In this document: positions 27,303 to 36,159 of the stretch, in pieces | Position numbering within the stretch: the stretch's first letter is position 1 | How the letters are laid out: the number at the start of each line of letters is the position of its first letter | Origin: Algivirga pacifica | Lineage (GTDB): Bacteria; Bacteroidota; Bacteroidia; Cytophagales; Flammeovirgaceae | Reading direction: 5' to 3' | Length of the DNA stretch: 64,000 nucleotides | NCBI RefSeq assembly: GCF_039543525.1 | Contig: NZ_BAABJX010000021.1 | Span: 1-64,000, forward strand | Made by a program: the position numbers and the translations under genes | The notes under the pieces: model-generated | What the model saw: the letters and a program-made list of their open reading frames with translations, nothing else | Databases searched by the model: none | Told to the model about the DNA's origin: nothing

Positions 27303-28811
27303 ATGAAAACCATTATTTCTTGGCTTGCTTATACAGAAGACTTTTTAAAAGCAGATGACCTTAACCAACGATATACTCCAAAACTACAAGGGCCTAATGG
27401 TACTTTACACGAGCGATTTTATGATGAGATCGGAGCAGACGTACATTTAATCCTATATACTCGACCTACAGACAAAGCGCGTTGCTTGTCACTCTCTAAT
27501 GCGTTAAAAGAGGAATGGCCTTCTCACCAGATCGCAGAACGCTGTATGGAACTAGATGATCCTACCAATCTTGATCTTATCCTAGTACGCATGCAAGCAT
27601 TACTAATGAATCAAAAGGGCAATGAAATTTATCTACTTTTTCAGACGGGTACTCATGTGATACATCTAGCTTGGGGGCTTTCTCATTTTGCCTTGAAACA
27701 GCACACCCACCTCATACAGATCGTCCCTCAGCAATATACTTCCCACAAACGGTACAACGAGGTCGTAAAATTAGAAGTAGAACAAAGTAGTACCGCCTTA
27801 GCACTATTTATACGAGAACAAGGAGAAGAGCAACGTAAGCAGGAAGTCTCCGTCGAACGTTTGAGTACCTTTCAATGGAGTAAAGGTCTACTACCCGCTA
27901 AGCATATGGCGGAGCAAATTGCTCAAACGGATAAGACCACTACCTTAATCCGAGGTGGGAATGGTACTGGAAAGGAGTATATCGCCCGATATATTCATGA
28001 ACAATCCAGAAGGGGAAAAGAAGGAAAACCCTATAGGGCCATTAACTGCTCCGCGTTTACGGATGAGTTATTATCTTCTGAGTTATTTGGGCATGAAAAA
28101 GGGGCTTTTACCGGAGCCGACAAAAAACGAAAAGGCATTCTGGAAGAAGCTGATGGAGGAACGGTATTTTTGGATGAGATCGGAGATATTTCCGCTTTTA
28201 TGCAACAATCCTTATTGAGGGTTTTACAAGAGCAAGAAATCCGTCCTGTAGGAAGTAATCGCTCCAAAAAAATTAATGTACGTTTCATTACGGCCACTAA
28301 TAAACCGCTGGAAAAAATGATAGAAGAGGATAAGTTCCGTATGGACTTATACTATCGTCTGGCAATTGGCGAAATTGATTTACCGGACTTAAAAGAGCGT
28401 GGAAAGGGAGAAATCAAGGCTTTTATTCAATTTTTCATTGAACAGCAAGCTGAAAAACTAAAGCGAACCCCTATACAACTCTCCGAGAGAGTAGAAAGCA
28501 TTTTGCTATCGCATGCTTTCCCGGGGAATGTTCGGGAATTACAAAACCTGATCGAAGGCTTTTACCTTAAAACCACCGATACCGTATACATTGAGCATCT
28601 TCCTTTACGAATGAAAGCACAACAGCTTATAACTGATAATACTCCTGCGTCACTCCCTACTCCTCACCTGCTCCGATGGGAAGATGTAGAAAAAGAGCAT
28701 ATACGTTTTGTGATGCAACACTATCAAGGTAATAAGACAAAAGCTTTGAAAGCCTTGGGGTATGGGAGTATCAATACCTTGAAGAAGAAGTTGGAAAAGT
28801 ATCAGTTGTAA
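27303..28811 (+). CDS. RtcR-like sigma-54 activator with CARF-type N-terminal domain
   Basis: The 502-residue protein has an N-terminal sensory region (1-190) with IYLLFQTGTHVIHLAWGL and HLIQIVP at 109-142, closely matching the RtcR motif HITTGTHVAQICWFLL...LIQ, a CARF-type domain. The AAA+ domain follows: Walker A GGNGTGKE (218-225), the sigma-54 contact loop GAFTGA (267-272), Walker B GGTVFLDEIGD (285-295) and FPGNVRELQNL. A Fis-type HTH ends it (GNKTKALKALG). RtcR senses a nucleic-acid end signal and activates RNA repair genes; no rtcA or rtcB is nearby here, and the divergent operon has different genes. Confidence 0.9.
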   Translation: MKTIISWLAYTEDFLKADDLNQRYTPKLQGPNGTLHERFYDEIGADVHLILYTRPTDKARCLSLSNALKEEWPSHQIAERCMELDDPTNLDLILVRMQALLMNQKGNEIYLLFQTGTHVIHLAWGLSHFALKQHTHLIQIVPQQYTSHKRYNEVVKLEVEQSSTALALFIREQGEEQRKQEVSVERLSTFQWSKGLLPAKHMAEQIAQTDKTTTLIRGGNGTGKEYIARYIHEQSRRGKEGKPYRAINCSAFTDELLSSELFGHEKGAFTGADKKRKGILEEADGGTVFLDEIGDISAFMQQSLLRVLQEQEIRPVGSNRSKKINVRFITATNKPLEKMIEEDKFRMDLYYRLAIGEIDLPDLKERGKGEIKAFIQFFIEQQAEKLKRTPIQLSERVESILLSHAFPGNVRELQNLIEGFYLKTTDTVYIEHLPLRMKAQQLITDNTPASLPTPHLLRWEDVEKEHIRFVMQHYQGNKTKALKALGYGSINTLKKKLEKYQL

Positions 28812-29106
28812 ATTGTTGAGACGGCTTGCACCGCTGGTTGAATGGCACTATGTGCCGTTGAATAGCCCTTCGGGCTGTTGAGCTTTTGCAATAATGCTAT
28901 ATCTCAACATTCGGCTTAATGTCGTCAACTTAACGGAATGGTAGACACTGGTCTTTGCGTCCTCGCAAAGACCAAAACATAATGGGAGCGTCTCGCACGG
29001 CATGTAATGCTCCTGTTTTATAAGCTTGAGCGTGGACGCTCAAATAATGTTTAAAGTCCTAGCGAGGACGCTAGGACTAGTATTTAGCTTAAGTTAGCGA
29101 CATTGT
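28812..29106. repeat. Composite palindromic intergenic block
   Basis: Contains the hairpins GCCCTTCGGGC, GTCTTTGCG-TCCT-CGCAAAGAC, GAGCGTGGACGCTC and CCTAGCGAGGACGCTAGG. The stretch from about 28955 to 29020 is the reverse complement of about 22875-22945. No gene is seen. It separates the convergent activator and DUF2233 genes. Confidence 0.78.
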
Positions 29107-29120
29107 ACCTGGGGCAGTAC

Positions 29121-30251
29121 CTACATTCCTACAGACACTACTCCGATCATAGCCCCAAACTTACCGTGAGAATCTGAACGTGTACATCCTTTAATCCATG
29201 CTCCACTGATTGCTCCGTCCAAGTAGAGGGCATTGGTGCACCCAAGATCTTGAAACTGTTTGGCCAGTTCATAGAAACGTACCCTTTCATCCGATATGAT
29301 CAAAAAAATGGTATTATCATCCAGTACCCCTATGCCATTTCGAATATGAAAATTGGAGGAGTTCGGCCCGAGCTTTTTATTGATTTCGCCATCTATCAAA
29401 AGCATTGGCCCTGACTGGGTAGCATATTGGGGAGTGATTTCAGCCTTTTGATAAGCAGAGGTAGACAATACCCCTGCCTTTCCTTCCTTGTCGATATAAA
29501 AGACTCCATTAGGTTGTAGGTAGAAGTTTCCATACCCTTCTTTATCAGTATCTAGTGGAAAGTATTCTTTTCCATTTTCTACGTACAACCCTACAGGGGT
29601 ATAGGAAGGGGTAAACATCCCTGCATTCATACCAAAGAGTAATGTATCTCCTGCTTTCCCTACCTGTTGGGCTACTGCCTGTAGAGAATTTAATGGCTTT
29701 CCGGTAGCATCCGAGTAAAATAGCTGTAGTTGCTGGGTGCTCAGATCTACCTTGTAGCAGGTAAACTGACGCCCCTCTTCACTACTCAAATGAAATACAT
29801 TTTCGTTCTTTTGAATATTCGCAAAAGGCACATCCTTTTTCTCTGATACCCTTTGTTTTAATACCTCTTTCACCTGTAAAAGTTCTTCTTGTAATTGGAT
29901 ATTAACTTGGCATAAACTGTCTAATATTCCTTTCGTCTGTAATAGTTTTTGATGCAAGCTTTGGATTCCTGCATCACTTTTAGCCATTACCTCTTGCAGG
30001 AGCTGTAAACTATCGGTAAGATATTGTACCTCTTCTATTTGCTCTGAAAGTTTCTTATTGAGGGAGACGATCTGCTGACGATTCTCTTCCAATAAAGTCT
30101 CCTTTTGTTCTTGTTCAAGTCTTTTCTCTTCTTCTATTGCATGAATCATATTCCTATGATACTTTCCTGAGTACCAGTAAGCTTTTGGTGTGTTACAAGA
30201 AGACCATAAGAAATACATACTCATAAGGACAAATCCTATCTTTCTTTTCAT
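29121..30251 (-). CDS. DUF2233/NAGPA-like lipoprotein with coiled coil
   Basis: The 376-residue protein has a lipoprotein signal (LWSSC lipobox, about 15-19), a long coiled coil (about 35-135) and a phosphodiester-glycosidase-type domain (about 165-376). Family words are GMNAGMF, TPVGLYVENGKE, QSGPMLLIDG, NGIGVLDDNTIFLI and NALYLDGAIS. NAGPA-type enzymes hydrolyse GlcNAc-1-P phosphodiesters; bacterial relatives act on cell-wall polymers. Here the usual LDGGGS is LDGAIS. It ends an operon and overlaps the preceding gene by ATGA. Confidence 0.78.
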   Translation of the reverse strand: MKRKIGFVLMSMYFLWSSCNTPKAYWYSGKYHRNMIHAIEEEKRLEQEQKETLLEENRQQIVSLNKKLSEQIEEVQYLTDSLQLLQEVMAKSDAGIQSLHQKLLQTKGILDSLCQVNIQLQEELLQVKEVLKQRVSEKKDVPFANIQKNENVFHLSSEEGRQFTCYKVDLSTQQLQLFYSDATGKPLNSLQAVAQQVGKAGDTLLFGMNAGMFTPSYTPVGLYVENGKEYFPLDTDKEGYGNFYLQPNGVFYIDKEGKAGVLSTSAYQKAEITPQYATQSGPMLLIDGEINKKLGPNSSNFHIRNGIGVLDDNTIFLIISDERVRFYELAKQFQDLGCTNALYLDGAISGAWIKGCTRSDSHGKFGAMIGVVSVGM

Positions 30252-31594
30252 TTGTGCATCAATTTTTGATTAGAAGAAATCACTAAAATTTTCTTCGTTT
30301 TATCCTCAATGGGAGTTTCCCAGTTCGGATATTGTGACAAAACACTCAAGGCAATATTTCCACCACGATCAAGAACACAAGCTGAATGACACCCTTTTTT
30401 CTTCAAAACTTCTACTAATTGCTCATAAGTATTATTTGGACTCTTTGATTCCAATAAGAGTACATTTCCTGAAGTACTCAAGCCTAACACCACTACAGCT
30501 TCTTTTATTGCTCCTGTAGGAGAAGAGGTCAACTGTCGACCATTAAGCAAAAGAATTTCCTGTAGTAAGATTGGTTTTTGGTAGGTGTCGTCCTTCAATG
30601 ATAAAGCTTCTTGCTTTTTTATTTGATAAGCATGAGCACTTGTCTTTACCAAAACCCCACAAGCATATGTCTTCTTATTTTCCATTAAAGTCACCACAGC
30701 TTGAACACCCTGCCGATCTTGGTCATAAATACTATACAAAAAACCCTTGACATTATACTTGGCTTCTTGATGATGAAACTGAACAGGACCTGAGAGTGTG
30801 TAAACATCCAGTGTATCTTTTATGATTTTCTGAGGTGACTTCACCTTCAATAGCGTATCCGGCAAAGGTTTGCTCTCTGAGATCATGACAGAAAAATCAG
30901 CATGTCTTCTCCCTTGTTTACTTACGTCTTTTTGATACATCTCAGAGATAGCACCATCTAGATACAAGGCATTATCGCACTTCATGATTTTCTTAAAAAA
31001 AGAAGCAAATTCATAAAAAGTCACTGGGACTTTACTGATGACAAAAATAGCATCTTCTCCTTTTACTCCCACTCCTGAACGAATGTATCGGGAGGTCGAT
31101 TCGGGATTGAAAACAGGATGAATCTCGCCATCAATTAATAACATAGGACCCGATTGCAAAGCATACTTCACCTGAGTAGTGTCTATATTCAGATACTGCT
31201 CAGAAGGGATTACAGCTCCTCTCCATTGCTGATCAATATAAAATACACCATTAGGCTTCAAGTAATAATTCCCTCTTCCTTCCTCCAGATTCAATGACAC
31301 CAATTGCTTCCCATTCTCCACATATAAACCCTCCGGTACTAAGCCTGGCTTAAAAATTCCTCCATTGGTTACAAAGTGCATTTCTCTGCCCTCCTCCTGC
31401 AACAATTGTCTCACATTTTCAAAAGAGCGCAAAGGCGATTTAGCAGAAGTATTCCAATGCATCCGCAGGTTTCCATCAGGCAAATATACCTTCTGTACCA
31501 TGTACTTTTTCCCCTTGAACAACACTTCCTGAGCTTGAGCAAAACAACTCAAAAAGAGCAATACCACGATCAATATACTTCTCATCTTATTCAT
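30248..31594 (-). CDS. DUF2233/NAGPA-like secreted protein with duplicated half-domain
   Basis: The 448-residue protein has a signal peptide (about 1-21, ending SCFAQAQ) and a DUF2233 domain (about 25-250) with FVTNGGIFKPGLVPEGLYVENGKQ, QSGPMLLIDG, SGVGVKGEDAIFVIS and NALYLDGAIS. The C-terminal 190 residues hold a second, weaker copy of the end of the domain (EAVVVLGLSTSGNVLLLES, SACVLDRGGNIALS), in which the sugar-binding LDxGG word is present. It overlaps the downstream gene by 4 nt and the upstream gene by 8 nt, so the three are co-translated. Confidence 0.75.
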   Translation of the reverse strand: MNKMRSILIVVLLFLSCFAQAQEVLFKGKKYMVQKVYLPDGNLRMHWNTSAKSPLRSFENVRQLLQEEGREMHFVTNGGIFKPGLVPEGLYVENGKQLVSLNLEEGRGNYYLKPNGVFYIDQQWRGAVIPSEQYLNIDTTQVKYALQSGPMLLIDGEIHPVFNPESTSRYIRSGVGVKGEDAIFVISKVPVTFYEFASFFKKIMKCDNALYLDGAISEMYQKDVSKQGRRHADFSVMISESKPLPDTLLKVKSPQKIIKDTLDVYTLSGPVQFHHQEAKYNVKGFLYSIYDQDRQGVQAVVTLMENKKTYACGVLVKTSAHAYQIKKQEALSLKDDTYQKPILLQEILLLNGRQLTSSPTGAIKEAVVVLGLSTSGNVLLLESKSPNNTYEQLVEVLKKKGCHSACVLDRGGNIALSVLSQYPNWETPIEDKTKKILVISSNQKLMHK

Positions 31595-32453
31595 AATAGT
31601 ACACCAAAAGATTTGTTGCCTGATGCTTTAATGCCGTCCCTTTTACTCCATTAAAAGGAGCTCCTAGATTATTGTATACCTCTAAAATATCATTCCCTCC
31701 GGTATCCAGGTTCACAATTCCCACGACCTTTATTCCTCTCTTATCCATGGTCGCCTTAATATCCCTGGTCGCATCCAATAATTTAACAGGCTGAGTAATA
31801 TGGAAAACCACATGGACTACTTTTCCATTCGCCGTACCGATCACCATCATACGACGAGTGGCTGTCGTTGTACTACTGTTGTAATTGATCCTCAAAGCAT
31901 CTCCATAAGCCAATAGATGAGATTGGAATACCGTAGCATACTCTTGCTTAGCCCAATTGAGTAACGTATACATCTCCGTTCGGGGATTGATTCTTCGTCC
32001 CAAACTGCCAAGGTAAAGGTCTCCATTATCAATATCAGAAACCCTCACCCCTCCTGTAGCTTCCACGATGACTAGTCCATCCATATCGTTCTCAATCCGA
32101 CGATTTACAATCTGCCCTTGCTCTACACAAACCCCTATAGGCGTATGATTTTCGGAAAATCCATTACTATACGCCCCACTGGAAATTAAGATAACCTTCT
32201 TATTTCCTTTCCATCTCAAATAGGACTGATATGCCTTTCCCTGAGCAAAATACTTAGTCTTGATACGGTTGCCACTCAAGCCACGATTCATCCAAATTGC
32301 CGTACCATAGTGATACCCATTTTTACTTAAGGAAAATAAGGCAACATGTTGGTTAAATAACCCGGAAGCAGCCGTACTCAAGGCATATTGTGCCTGAGAC
32401 GGAAGGGAAAAGGATAAAAATACAATGAATAAAAGGAATCGTTTTCTGTTCAT
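31587..32453 (-). CDS. NAGPA-like secreted protein (second subfamily)
   Basis: The 288-residue protein has a signal peptide (about 1-21, ending SLPSQAQ). Words GTAIWMNRG, ISSGAYSNGF, TPIGVCVEQGQIVNR, MDGLVIVEATGGVRVSD and IVNLDTGGNDILEVYN match the 512-residue protein at 34145-35683 better than the two genes downstream, so the cluster holds two DUF2233-like subfamilies. The conserved turn reads LDTGGN. It is upstream of, and overlaps, the 448-residue paralogue. A MITE-like element lies just before its start. Confidence 0.7.
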   Translation of the reverse strand: MNRKRFLLFIVFLSFSLPSQAQYALSTAASGLFNQHVALFSLSKNGYHYGTAIWMNRGLSGNRIKTKYFAQGKAYQSYLRWKGNKKVILISSGAYSNGFSENHTPIGVCVEQGQIVNRRIENDMDGLVIVEATGGVRVSDIDNGDLYLGSLGRRINPRTEMYTLLNWAKQEYATVFQSHLLAYGDALRINYNSSTTTATRRMMVIGTANGKVVHVVFHITQPVKLLDATRDIKATMDKRGIKVVGIVNLDTGGNDILEVYNNLGAPFNGVKGTALKHQATNLLVYYYE

Positions 32454-32502
32454 TTCTCTTGTTAATTTTTTATTTATAGATAAGCGTTGGTTATTTACTA
32501 AG

Positions 32503-32672
32503 AGCTTGTTTGGAATACGTCTTCAGATAGAAAATTCCTCTAATCACTGTTCAAATCGACTCAAATTTTACTACGTACGTCGACAAATAGAACCACTATT
32601 CTTCTCAAATTTGAATCAATTTGAACAGGTTATAGAAATTTTCTCTATCTAAATCAGTATTCCAAACAAGCT
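32503..32672. mobile_element. MITE-like element, 170 bp, with terminal inverted repeats and CTAAG duplication
   Basis: Perfect 16-bp ends AGCTTGTTTGGAATAC (32503-32518) and GTATTCCAAACAAGCT (32657-32672) bound an AT-rich, non-coding core. CTAAG flanks both sides (32498-32502, 32673-32677), consistent with a 5-bp target duplication. It holds no ORF. A related hairpin lies at 3436-3472. The right end forms the 3' end of the adjacent minus-strand gene. Confidence 0.72.
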
Positions 32673-33145
32673 CTAAGCGAGTACTTCATCATCACATAAC
32701 AGCTAACACCTATAATTATCGGTAATAATACAGCCATCAAGGGTCGACCGATAGGGTGAGTCACTCCCAGTAGGTCCTGCACAATACGAGATTCGTATCG
32801 GCTCCAGAGATAGTCCCACCTACCTTCTATGATGTAGCTTATCAACTTACTATGGTCGGGTTCTGCTATTTGTACGTGATAGCCTAGCCGATGAAGAGCG
32901 GATAGTAATGCAACCACCTCCTCTTGTTCTGCTTGCATATGCCCATCAGTAATCTCCTGCTCCAGCGTAGAGCATAATTGCTGTAACAGCTGATCTCCCC
33001 TAATGGCTACAGGAAGGCTATCTTGCAGGGCTTCTTCTCCTTGGTGGAAAAGCTGCCATAGACTACTCAGTTCCCTGGTATTCGCATGTCCTATAGATAG
33101 CATCACACCTATGAATAATCCTGTCAAGTAAAAACTTCTCATCAT
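32654..33145 (-). CDS. Hypothetical secreted/membrane protein with MITE-encoded C-terminus
   Basis: The ATG at 33145 gives 163 residues with a signal peptide (about 2-21, ending SIGHANT) and a C-terminal membrane helix (about 142-158, PLMAVLLPIIIGVSCYVMM). The family is unknown. The last residues SLRACLEY and the stop codon are read from the inverted repeat of the MITE-like element, so the original end was probably lost. It follows the aspartic protease gene with a small overlap or gap, depending on the start chosen. Confidence 0.6.
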   Translation of the reverse strand: MMRSFYLTGLFIGVMLSIGHANTRELSSLWQLFHQGEEALQDSLPVAIRGDQLLQQLCSTLEQEITDGHMQAEQEEVVALLSALHRLGYHVQIAEPDHSKLISYIIEGRWDYLWSRYESRIVQDLLGVTHPIGRPLMAVLLPIIIGVSCYVMMKYSLRACLEY

Positions 33146-33156
33146 TATCCTGTTAT

Positions 33157-33981
33157 TTAATGAGCTCTTACCCATATTTCCATGTATCCATCTACTGGCT
33201 TAGAGTAATATACTTGCATATTCTCCTCTTCGATCGCCTGGTCCTCAAAGTGCTGCACATGCGCATTCATCACTGAATCCAATAAGGATAGGAAACGATG
33301 CGCCATCGCTACCTTTTTTCCCTCTTGATAGAAATACCTTAAGCGTACTGTTCCTTCCCTAATTCTATCCACAGCCTTTTGAGGAGGTAACTTTGTTTCT
33401 ATTTCTACCTGCACATGTTGCAACAAAGTCGCCCCTTGCAAGGACTGTTGCATTTGCTGTACTAGACTGACATCCTGCTGACTACAAGGAATGAGGCGCA
33501 CTTTCGTCAACTGCTTCAAGCGTTGCACGTCCTCCTTAAGCACGATCAGTTGCTTATTAAAATCTACCGTTACTTGCCCATACTGCTCCAACACATTTTG
33601 CCCCAACAACAAAGGAGTATCCATTTCATTCATTACTACGGCTTCTATATTTCGGAAAAACTGTCCTCCGATCTCTATCATCGGAAGTTTCAAATGTAAA
33701 ACTTCTTCCTGCTGACCATTAGCCATACTCACCATCAGCTTGCCTTGTAGATGAGACCACTTCAATGTCTGATTTTGCAAAAGCTCCAGATATAATGCTT
33801 TGTTGATACTCATCATAGTCGCTCCCGTGTCCAGTAAGAATTCTCGCTGTGTACCTCCAATGGATACTTGCAAGTATTTCATTCGGGTAGCCGCATCTTC
33901 TCGATAAGGAATCTGTAAGTCTGTTTGTGCCTGAAGTGATAAGGAAAATAGCATTAGGGTAAATAGCGTAAATGCTTTCAT
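33157..33981 (-). CDS. Secreted retropepsin-like aspartic protease
   Basis: The 274-residue protein has a signal peptide (about 1-19, ending LSLQAQ) and a clan AA protease domain (about 30-145). The catalytic loop is FLLDTGATMMSINKALY (D-T-G), and the second half carries VVMNEMDTPLLLGQNVLEQYG, the usual hydrophobic-Gly pattern. Such single-domain enzymes act as dimers. The C-terminal 120 residues are not recognised. It lies among DUF2233 genes, and could process one of the secreted neighbours; that is a guess. Confidence 0.82.
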   Translation of the reverse strand: MKAFTLFTLMLFSLSLQAQTDLQIPYREDAATRMKYLQVSIGGTQREFLLDTGATMMSINKALYLELLQNQTLKWSHLQGKLMVSMANGQQEEVLHLKLPMIEIGGQFFRNIEAVVMNEMDTPLLLGQNVLEQYGQVTVDFNKQLIVLKEDVQRLKQLTKVRLIPCSQQDVSLVQQMQQSLQGATLLQHVQVEIETKLPPQKAVDRIREGTVRLRYFYQEGKKVAMAHRFLSLLDSVMNAHVQHFEDQAIEEENMQVYYSKPVDGYMEIWVRAH

Positions 33982-34046
33982 GGATATATTATTTTTTATG
34001 AATTGAATATTTGCTTTTAGTGCGCTTTTAGGGGCTAATCAGCTTT

Positions 34047-34072
34047 GGGGGTGCGATGAATCGCGCCCGTAC
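34047..34072. repeat. REP-like hairpin (GGGGTGCGAT/ATCGCGCCC)
   Basis: GGGGGTGCGATGAATCGCGC plus CCGTAC; another copy of the small palindrome seen at 26251, 39292 and 55106. It lies between the protease gene and the 512-residue NAGPA-like gene. Confidence 0.8.
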
Positions 34073-34144
34073 TGCTTATGTAGGCAATATGGATGGGTAG
34101 CGTGCAATTAATATGCATAGCATTGATTTTTCTTGTATTACTTT

Positions 34145-35683
34145 CTAGTAAGTGAATAATAGTAAATTGGTTGTTCGGTGAGCAGGTAGTGTTCCGCTTA
34201 TTGCAGGGATTTGTCGTCCGCCGGGTTCATGCACAAAAAGAACATTCTGCCCGCCAGTGTCCAGATTCAAAATTGCTTCCACTTTCAAGGCCTTACTCTT
34301 CAGCAGTTGGTAAATCTCTGCGGTCAAGGGTGCTAAGGCATAAGGTTTGGGGATATGGAAAATAATATGCTGTACATTTCCCTGCCTATCCGACACCAAT
34401 GCTAAAAAACGACGTTCTGCATGCTTTCCACTCGCTAGATTAGGATTGATCAGCAACTGATCACTAAACGCCATTAACTGTGTCTGAAAAAAAGTCGCAT
34501 TAGTCTGTCTTGCCCAGTTCATCAGTTGGGAATAAGCCATCAGGCTACGAAGGGGATTAGCCACCTTCATGAGTCCACCCTGGCCATCTGGAAGATGTAA
34601 CTCCGACTCCTTTAAATTGATCACCCGTATTCCTCCATTAGGCAATACCACCACTAATCCATCCCGGTCGTGTAGCAATACCGCATTGATCACCCTTCCC
34701 TTTTCTACGGTCAGTCCTTCCGGTGACTTGTAATTGTTCGTGAATCCTCCGGTCGTAGCCAACAACAGCTTCCCTTTCTTTCTCCAGGCAGCCAAACTAT
34801 TCAAACGTCCATCAATGACATAGTGTGCTTTTACGCTTGGACGTTCCATCCATACGGCATACCCTACCTCCTCTCCTCTGCTATCCACTTTCCATAAAGT
34901 TGTTCCATAGCCCTTTGTGCGTTTTAAGAAACTGCGATAATGAGTCAAGCCCATTGTCGTTGAAGTGCTACTATTGGCACCGACTAGTGGTTGCCCCAAT
35001 ACCCCTTGCAACTCCATAGGGATATAAGTTTCCAAATTCTCCAGATAGCTATCGGCTTTTCGGGAAAGTGCATTAATCTTGGTCTTCTCCAGACCTCTTT
35101 CGAGAACATATACCAAATTCCCTTGCTTAAGATTTTTGATAATCTTTTGAGCACTGCTCGTCTCTACTCTCACTGTTATTTTATTGCGCTTCAGGCGCTG
35201 CACCAATCGACCTCCTTCTCTAGCCGTAAGGTCGATCTTTTTCTGCTCATGGGCAGCTTCCAGGCAACGAGCCACTTTTCCCAATACAAAGTACCCCATC
35301 ATCGTATAGGGAATACGGTTACGATCATTAATACCCTTCGCTTGAGCAACTAAAAACATTTCCCCTATATCAATCATCTGGGAGGCATTCTGTAGATTGA
35401 CGGGGTAGTATTTCAAAAACTTATCTCCTAAACAATACAAGAAAATATCCCCATCCCCCAGCAGTCGCCAGAAGTACAAACGATCTTTTTGCAAAGATGT
35501 AAAATCAGTAAAAGGGACTTTTTCCAGGTAGCCTTTATAATCAAAATGCACCAATAGGTTATGATCCCTGCGACCTTGATACTTTTGCATAAATTGACGC
35601 ATAAAAGGCGATTGAGCGGCAGTAATCATTGGACTCAGCCACAAAGCCAAGAGAAGTATCCTGAGGAATAAGGTTTTGTTCAT
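34145..35683 (-). CDS. NAGPA-like secreted protein with N-terminal extension
   Basis: The 512-residue protein has a signal peptide (about 1-23, ending MITAAQ), an unknown helical region (about 25-230) and a C-terminal DUF2233-like domain (about 245-512) related to the 288-residue protein: LLLATTGGFTNNYKSPEGLTVEKG, DGLVVVLPNGGIRVINL and ILNLDTGGQNVLFVHEPGG. It is the first gene of the minus-strand cluster that includes the protease and three more family members. Confidence 0.72.
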   Translation of the reverse strand: MNKTLFLRILLLALWLSPMITAAQSPFMRQFMQKYQGRRDHNLLVHFDYKGYLEKVPFTDFTSLQKDRLYFWRLLGDGDIFLYCLGDKFLKYYPVNLQNASQMIDIGEMFLVAQAKGINDRNRIPYTMMGYFVLGKVARCLEAAHEQKKIDLTAREGGRLVQRLKRNKITVRVETSSAQKIIKNLKQGNLVYVLERGLEKTKINALSRKADSYLENLETYIPMELQGVLGQPLVGANSSTSTTMGLTHYRSFLKRTKGYGTTLWKVDSRGEEVGYAVWMERPSVKAHYVIDGRLNSLAAWRKKGKLLLATTGGFTNNYKSPEGLTVEKGRVINAVLLHDRDGLVVVLPNGGIRVINLKESELHLPDGQGGLMKVANPLRSLMAYSQLMNWARQTNATFFQTQLMAFSDQLLINPNLASGKHAERRFLALVSDRQGNVQHIIFHIPKPYALAPLTAEIYQLLKSKALKVEAILNLDTGGQNVLFVHEPGGRQIPAISGTLPAHRTTNLLLFTY

Positions 35684-35825
35684 GGTGTTTAATTGAGCTT
35701 CGCTCGTTCATGATGTTTAGTTGATGGATTATGGAATAATTGGACTTCATCTTCGATGAGTAACGCTACCATTCTTTATTTTTTGATTGAGCTTTGCTCA
35801 ATGATGCTTTCACCTTCGATGATCT
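35684..35825. repeat. Repeat-rich intergenic block
   Basis: Contains TTTAATTGAGCTTCGCTCGT (shared with 23560), a GAGCTTTGCTC hairpin and ATCTTCGATGA words. It is non-coding and precedes the 512-residue NAGPA-like gene. Confidence 0.65.
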
Positions 35826-36029
35826 TTACTTCTTGAGGAGACACTCCAATAGTCGGCGGATAGGACGATAGATTTTTCGCCAAAATACTCCTCCCAACAA
35901 GAGCAATAGCGCTACGGCAAAAATGGGATTGATCTTATGGACTTGAGCAAATCCAACAAATACTACGACAGTCCAAAAAAAGATCCATAGCAATCGTATC
36001 AGTACTTTTTTAAAGGGAGGCATGGGCAT
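35826..36029 (-). CDS. Small two-helix membrane protein, unknown function
   Basis: The 67-residue protein has two membrane segments (about 10-28 and 34-50) and a basic C-terminal tail (RKIYRPIRRLLECLLKK). I do not recognise it. It is divergent from the WYL regulator at 36160 with 130 nt between them. Confidence 0.5.
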   Translation of the reverse strand: MPMPPFKKVLIRLLWIFFWTVVVFVGFAQVHKINPIFAVALLLLLGGVFWRKIYRPIRRLLECLLKK

Positions 36030-36159
36030 TGGTCAATAGTCTTTCGTTAACGTTCGATTTAACAACACTGCTATTTACCTACAAAGTGTGCAATGATTTT
36101 GCATCATATTTTTAATTCTATTATTTTTCAATAGAAAATAATCAAGAACAACTTCAACT

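Noticed and set aside
27303..28811. Assignment as true RtcR with an rtcBA target
   Set aside because: No RtcA or RtcB protein is encoded nearby, so only an RtcR-like name is used.
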